Virus record (IMG/VR): IMGVR_UViG_3300022751_000028
Coordinates: 1 to 39,780 of that record
Length of the DNA stretch: 39,780 nt
Strand: one strand, 5' to 3'
Source: a virus
Under the pieces are notes generated by a model. That model was not told the origin of the DNA. It was given only the letters and a program-made list of their open reading frames with translations, and ran no database searches. Position 1 is the stretch's first letter; every line of letters begins with the position of its first letter. Shown here piece by piece: positions 37,428 through 39,780 of the stretch. The translations under genes and the position numbers were made by a program.

Positions 37428-37607
37428 ATGAAGATGTTAAAGTTTCGTAGTAACCAGATTTATAGCCCGCATGGACTGAAGATTAAGCAAGATCGTGACA
37501 TTTTTACATTCAAGGATATTAACCCATCGGTTGAGTTCGTTAATGTTCTAGGCCGTTTTAAGCGATTGCAATTATCTATTTGGTTTTTACTTTCGGCATT
37601 TAAATAA
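37428..37607 (+). CDS. Small basic protein, 59 aa
   Basis: Starts at ATG 37428 with GGAG seven bases upstream. The product is basic with MKMLKFRSNQIYSPHGLKIK, a short central part (DIFTFKDINPSVEFVNVLGR) and a hydrophobic end (LQLSIWFLLSAFK). The last helix may insert in or touch the membrane. No family was recognised. Confidence 0.65.
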   Translation: MKMLKFRSNQIYSPHGLKIKQDRDIFTFKDINPSVEFVNVLGRFKRLQLSIWFLLSAFK

Positions 37608-37635
37608 CCCCTATCCAACCCAAGGAGATTGATTG

Positions 37636-37806
37636 ATGACACCAGAACGAGAAACAGAAATAACAATAGCTACATGGCTAGGGATGCACCCAGAAGAAAC
37701 ACCTATTGAAAAAGTTTTTGATTACTCTGCGTCTATACATCCTTTTTGCCGTCAATTGGCGGAACTGACCTACAGGACAGTATTGCGTGAAATTAAAAAC
37801 CGTTAA
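37636..37806 (+). CDS. Small hypothetical protein, 56 aa
   Basis: Preceded by AAGGAGATTGATTG. The product TPERETEITIATWLGMHPEE then KVFDYSASIHPFCRQLAELT is helical and ends REIKNR. It stands alone with small gaps on either side and its own binding site. No family was recognised. Confidence 0.65.
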   Translation: MTPERETEITIATWLGMHPEETPIEKVFDYSASIHPFCRQLAELTYRTVLREIKNR

Positions 37807-37826
37807 CATCTATCAAAGGAAACGAA

Positions 37827-37970
37827 ATGAATAATATAACATGTGAGTTTGGAAGTTGTTATCGATGTGGAACATGCATGGATGTAATGATAGATCCGGG
37901 CAACGTGTATGCTTACTGTGAATTGTGCCAAAAAGCAATTTCAGAACCAAACCAAGATAAGGGGGAGTGA
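37827..37970 (+). CDS. Small Cys-rich protein, 47 aa
   Basis: Forty-eight codons with AAAGGAAACGAA upstream. Six Cys occur at 6, 11, 14, 17, 31 and 34 (CEFGSCYRCGTC ... YAYCELCQK), consistent with one or two zinc sites. The tail is polar (SEPNQDKGE). No family was recognised; similar mini zinc proteins are frequent in phage early regions. Confidence 0.65.
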   Translation: MNNITCEFGSCYRCGTCMDVMIDPGNVYAYCELCQKAISEPNQDKGE

Positions 37971-37976
37971 TAAGGA

Positions 37977-38228
37977 ATGACCAGTGAAGATATATTGAAG
38001 TTAGCCCAAGAATCTGATGAATTTGAGAAATTATTGCTTGAGCATAATAAAGTTTATTTTCAGGTGGGTTTCAATCATAGAGAAGATTATGAACCGGGAG
38101 AAGTAGCTTGGGATTTAATATGCGATATTAATGACAGTATTAAATCGCTTGGTATTCGTTTGGATGATACAGATTCCGATAATGATACATTATGGGGTTA
38201 TATTGTCAATATTGAGGATGATAAGTAA
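37977..38228 (+). CDS. Acidic hypothetical protein, 83 aa
   Basis: The product has SEDILKLAQESDEFEKLLLE then HREDYEPGEVAWDLICDIND and ends in an acidic tail (RLDDTDSDNDTLWGYIVNIE then DDK). The low pI suggests a DNA mimic or a protein-binding role, which is speculation. It overlaps the homing endonuclease gene by TAATG. Confidence 0.7.
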   Translation: MTSEDILKLAQESDEFEKLLLEHNKVYFQVGFNHREDYEPGEVAWDLICDINDSIKSLGIRLDDTDSDNDTLWGYIVNIEDDK

Positions 38229-38716
38229 TGAAACAAATAGTATTAGAAAATGCTATAGGAATCTTTGCCACTATTGATGATGATGATTATGAACTTGTAA
38301 ATAAGTTTAAGTGGATACTTAGAATTAAAGGTAAAAAATCATATGCGGTTACCGGAGGAAAGTCTGTTAGGCTCCACAGATTATTGTTAAATAACCCTGA
38401 TAAATCTTTACTTGTAGACCATATAAATGGCAATGGCTTAGATAATCGCCGTGAAAACCTAAGAGTTTGTAATAATGCACAAAACCTTAGGAACAGAGGA
38501 AAAAACAATAACAATAAAGGTCGTTATAAAGGTGTAAGTCTTAGAACTGGTAAAAATACTTATATTGCTCGAATAATGACCGATGAAGGAAAATACAAAT
38601 ATTTAGGTGATTTCTTAACTGACCATGATGCAGCACTGGCTTACAATAAAGCAGCAATTCAATATCATGGAGAATTTGCTTATTTAAATATTATAGTTGA
38701 TCCAGCAGGAGTATAA
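38228..38716 (+). CDS. HNH-AP2 homing endonuclease
   Basis: The 162-aa product has an N-terminal HNH_3 domain (His50-Arg51, LVDHINGNG at 62-70, NRRENLRVCNNAQNLRN at 73-89) and a C-terminal AP2 DNA-binding domain (about 97-153: KGRYKGVSLRTGKNTYIARI, KYLGDFLTDHDAALAYNKAA). This is the usual architecture of phage mobile HNH endonucleases. It stands free, not in an interrupted gene. The structured noncoding region starts at its very end: helix bases 38705-38711 lie within its last codons. That association may show insertion next to an RNA gene. Confidence 0.9.
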   Translation: MKQIVLENAIGIFATIDDDDYELVNKFKWILRIKGKKSYAVTGGKSVRLHRLLLNNPDKSLLVDHINGNGLDNRRENLRVCNNAQNLRNRGKNNNNKGRYKGVSLRTGKNTYIARIMTDEGKYKYLGDFLTDHDAALAYNKAAIQYHGEFAYLNIIVDPAGV

Positions 38717-39123
38717 CGGTATACTGTGAGCGCAACTGAGATCAGGGATTATCTCCGGTTTCAAAGGCCTGAGCATGTCGGTAACTGCTCGATCTCTCCT
38801 GGAGATAACTCTCTGACTGCTTTGATAATCTTGACCATTGCAGTGATCGTACCGAAAGGTATCCTAGAGTTATCCCTTGGATAGATAAAACACCCTGACA
38901 GGTGTCCTTGCGGGTTCAACTCCCGTCTCCTGTGCCTAATTCTTGTCAGAGATGAACAGCAGGGATGGATTTGGTTCAGGCTATCCAATTATTTCTATTG
39001 CAAGACACTAAATACATTGGTAATATACGAATAGGATAGATAGTTGGAAGTGACGACTTCACGCTGTACAATGGCAACCTGACGGTCAGGCCCATGGATG
39101 TACTTAGTCTATCCCACCTTTTA
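38705..39123 (+). ncRNA. Candidate large structured noncoding RNA (about 420 nt)
   Basis: No coding frame is supported from 38717 to 39181. Helices seen by eye: GCAGGAG (38705-38711)/CTCCTGT (38927-38933) next to a tRNA-like T arm GCGGG-TTCAACT-CCCGT (38910-38926); GATAACTCT (38804-38812)/AGAGTTATC (38866-38874) enclosing ACTGC/GCAGT (38816-20/38840-44) and GTACC-GAAA-GGTAT (38849-38862); hairpin ACACC-CTGACA-GGTGT (38890-38905) with its loop complementary to TGTCAG (38944-38949); TTGGATAG (38877-38884)/CTATCCAA (38981-38988); GGATAGA (39034-39040)/TCTATCC (39108-39114) enclosing GAAGT-GACG-ACTTC (39047-39060) and CCTGA-CGG-TCAGG (39078-39090). Not all can coexist. The ends are estimates. Confidence 0.6.
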
Positions 39124-39129
39124 TGTGAT

Positions 39130-39160
39130 CTATATCGTTCGGATCCCTCTGGCGATATAG
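39130..39160 (+). promoter_or_regulatory. Perfect 8-bp hairpin before the last small genes
   Basis: CTATATCG (39130-39137) pairs with CGATATAG (39153-39160) around a 15-nt loop. It is followed by TTCTGATAAAAGGGAGAT, the ribosome binding site of the gene at 39182. It may end the upstream structured RNA, act as an RNase site, or regulate the downstream genes. No clear T run follows it. Confidence 0.6.
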
Positions 39161-39181
39161 TTCTGATAAAAGGGAGATATC

Positions 39182-39301
39182 ATGGAAGAGTTACCCGTTT
39201 GCTTCTACTCAGATGAAGTTCTTTACATGCTCTACCCTGAAATAGACGCTTACCGTATCTTGTCCCCCAGCAACGACAACCATAGAATGAGGATATTATG
39301 A
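39182..39301 (+). CDS. Small hypothetical protein, 39 aa
   Basis: Starts after AAAGGGAGATATC, a strong binding site. The product MEELPVCFYSDEVLYMLYPE then IDAYRILSPSNDNHRMRIL has no recognised family. It ends by ATGA overlap with a membrane-protein gene. Confidence 0.6.
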   Translation: MEELPVCFYSDEVLYMLYPEIDAYRILSPSNDNHRMRIL

Positions 39302-39462
39302 TCACTTCCCTTATCTTAACCATCGTCATCCTGGTATGTATGTACCTTGCCCTTACATACGTTGCCCCTCTAGTGCCCAAAACAATGATACAACGCCTCA
39401 TACAGGCCTTAATCGTGATTGTGGCTATCGTGGGAATTTTACGCGTTTGGCAGATTGTATGA
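39298..39462 (+). CDS. Small two-pass membrane protein, 54 aa
   Basis: The 55-codon frame starts and ends with ATGA overlaps. Two hydrophobic helices (SLILTIVILVCMYLALTYVA and IQALIVIVAIVGILRVWQIV) are joined by a short basic turn (PLVPKTMIQR). An inner-membrane hairpin is predicted. The size and shape resemble small holins, but it lies far from the lysis cassette. Confidence 0.65.
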   Translation: MITSLILTIVILVCMYLALTYVAPLVPKTMIQRLIQALIVIVAIVGILRVWQIV

Positions 39463-39554
39463 TCTATTTAAAGACCATGTACGGCATGATCCCAGTAACG
39501 AGAGAATGGTGCGCTGATAACTTTATTCCACCTGAAATGATTGAATTCGAATGA
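39459..39554 (+). CDS. Small hypothetical protein, 31 aa
   Basis: ATGA overlap with the preceding gene gives the start at 39459; an ATG at 39477 is an alternative. The product MIYLKTMYGMIPVTREWCAD then NFIPPEMIEFE is short with one Cys. It ends by ATGA overlap with the next gene. The longer frame upstream would overlap the membrane-protein gene and is less likely. Confidence 0.55.
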   Translation: MIYLKTMYGMIPVTREWCADNFIPPEMIEFE

Positions 39555-39757
39555 TCCGCCTAAAGATGCCGAATGGACGTTATTTCAATGCTGGAGGGTT
39601 TATTGAACCTTCATTGAAGGACATATACCAGAAAAAGCTTATGGATCACTACAGCAAAAACGCAGGTATTCAGCCTATCGAAGAATACAGGAAAGATATT
39701 AGAGCGATCAAAGAAGAATATAGCTTATTGATGTCTCAAGAGAATAGTGTACAATAA
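39551..39757 (+). CDS. Small helical hypothetical protein, 68 aa (complete copy)
   Basis: Starts by ATGA overlap. The product has MIRLKMPNGRYFNAGGFIEP and a long charged helix (PIEEYRKDIRAIKEEYSLLM). Its last 39 codons recur at positions 1-120 with one amino-acid change. The next gene across the circular join is the one at 151. No family was recognised. Confidence 0.75.
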   Translation: MIRLKMPNGRYFNAGGFIEPSLKDIYQKKLMDHYSKNAGIQPIEEYRKDIRAIKEEYSLLMSQENSVQ

Positions 39758-39780
39758 AGCCGAGTTTTAAACCAATTGGA
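39638..39780. repeat. Terminal direct repeat (right copy)
   Basis: Matches bases 1-143 with substitutions at 39649, 39652 and 39654. See the left copy for the interpretation as a circular closure. Confidence 0.9.

Noticed and set aside
38705-38940. tmRNA gene
   Set aside because: Acceptor and T arm are tRNA-like, but there is no recognisable tag-coding frame, no encoded CCA and no conserved tmRNA 5' sequence. It is kept only as tRNA-like.
39034-39118. A tRNA with acceptor GGATAGA/TCTATCC
   Set aside because: No T arm or D arm lies between the helix strands; only nested hairpins are present.
38717-39123. Group I intron with its homing endonuclease
   Set aside because: No conserved P7/R-type core sequence was identified and no interrupted host gene is seen; the flanking genes are complete.
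39336-39554. 72-aa version of the small gene at 39459
   Set aside because: It would overlap the two-pass membrane protein in another frame; the ATGA-coupled start at 39459 is better placed.

Overview
The window is a complete tailed-phage genome, most likely a podovirus of a diderm (Gram-negative) bacterium. Its first 143 bases recur at the end (39638-39780) with three substitutions near the contig edge, so the molecule is a closed circle or a circularly permuted or terminally redundant genome of about 39,637 bp. The Rz/Rz1-type spanin pair and the muramidase point to a host with an outer membrane. The genus cannot be read from the sequence. There is no integrase, DNA polymerase or RNA polymerase, so host enzymes must do transcription and DNA synthesis.

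Late region, + strand (about 1.3-25.8 kb). A strong promoter at 1320-1347 precedes small genes, the small and large terminase subunits, a P22-like portal, a scaffold-like protein and, after a strong terminator and a structured leader, an N4-gp56-type major coat protein. Then come head-tail connector and tail genes (a gp4-like adaptor and a large gp10-like hub with an inserted glycine-rich repeat block), an S74-chaperone protein, two probable ejection proteins, a cluster of adhesins and fibres, and a lysis cassette: small membrane proteins, GH108-type muramidase, and Rz with Rz1 overlapping in another frame.

Leftward early operon, - strand (33.6 down to 25.9 kb). It starts at a consensus promoter (33613-33641). 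Its leader carries a tRNA-like element with a shortened anticodon arm. It encodes an ERF-family annealing protein, an SSB-like protein with an acidic DDAPF tail, a NinB-like protein, a DUF1064-type nuclease, two RelB/DinJ-like ribbon-helix-helix proteins without toxins, an HNH nuclease at the end, and many small proteins. A second consensus promoter at 29747-29774 has a perfect 12-bp palindrome in its spacer.

Rightward early region, + strand (33.7 kb to the end and across the join). It encodes a zinc-ribbon protein, a DUF1376-type replication protein behind a promoter, operator and pseudoknot leader, an overlapping probable replication partner, an HNH nuclease, small Cys-rich proteins, a Lar-like protein, a Cro/C1-type regulator and an HNH-AP2 homing endonuclease. 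After the endonuclease lies about 465 nt without genes (38717-39181) that folds by hand into many helices, including a tRNA-like T arm, a GNRA hairpin and a loop-tail pseudoknot. I regard it as a candidate large structured noncoding RNA and the most interesting part of the window.

At least 17 small genes of under 60 codons were found by following ATGA/TAATG stop-start overlaps and ribosome binding sites.
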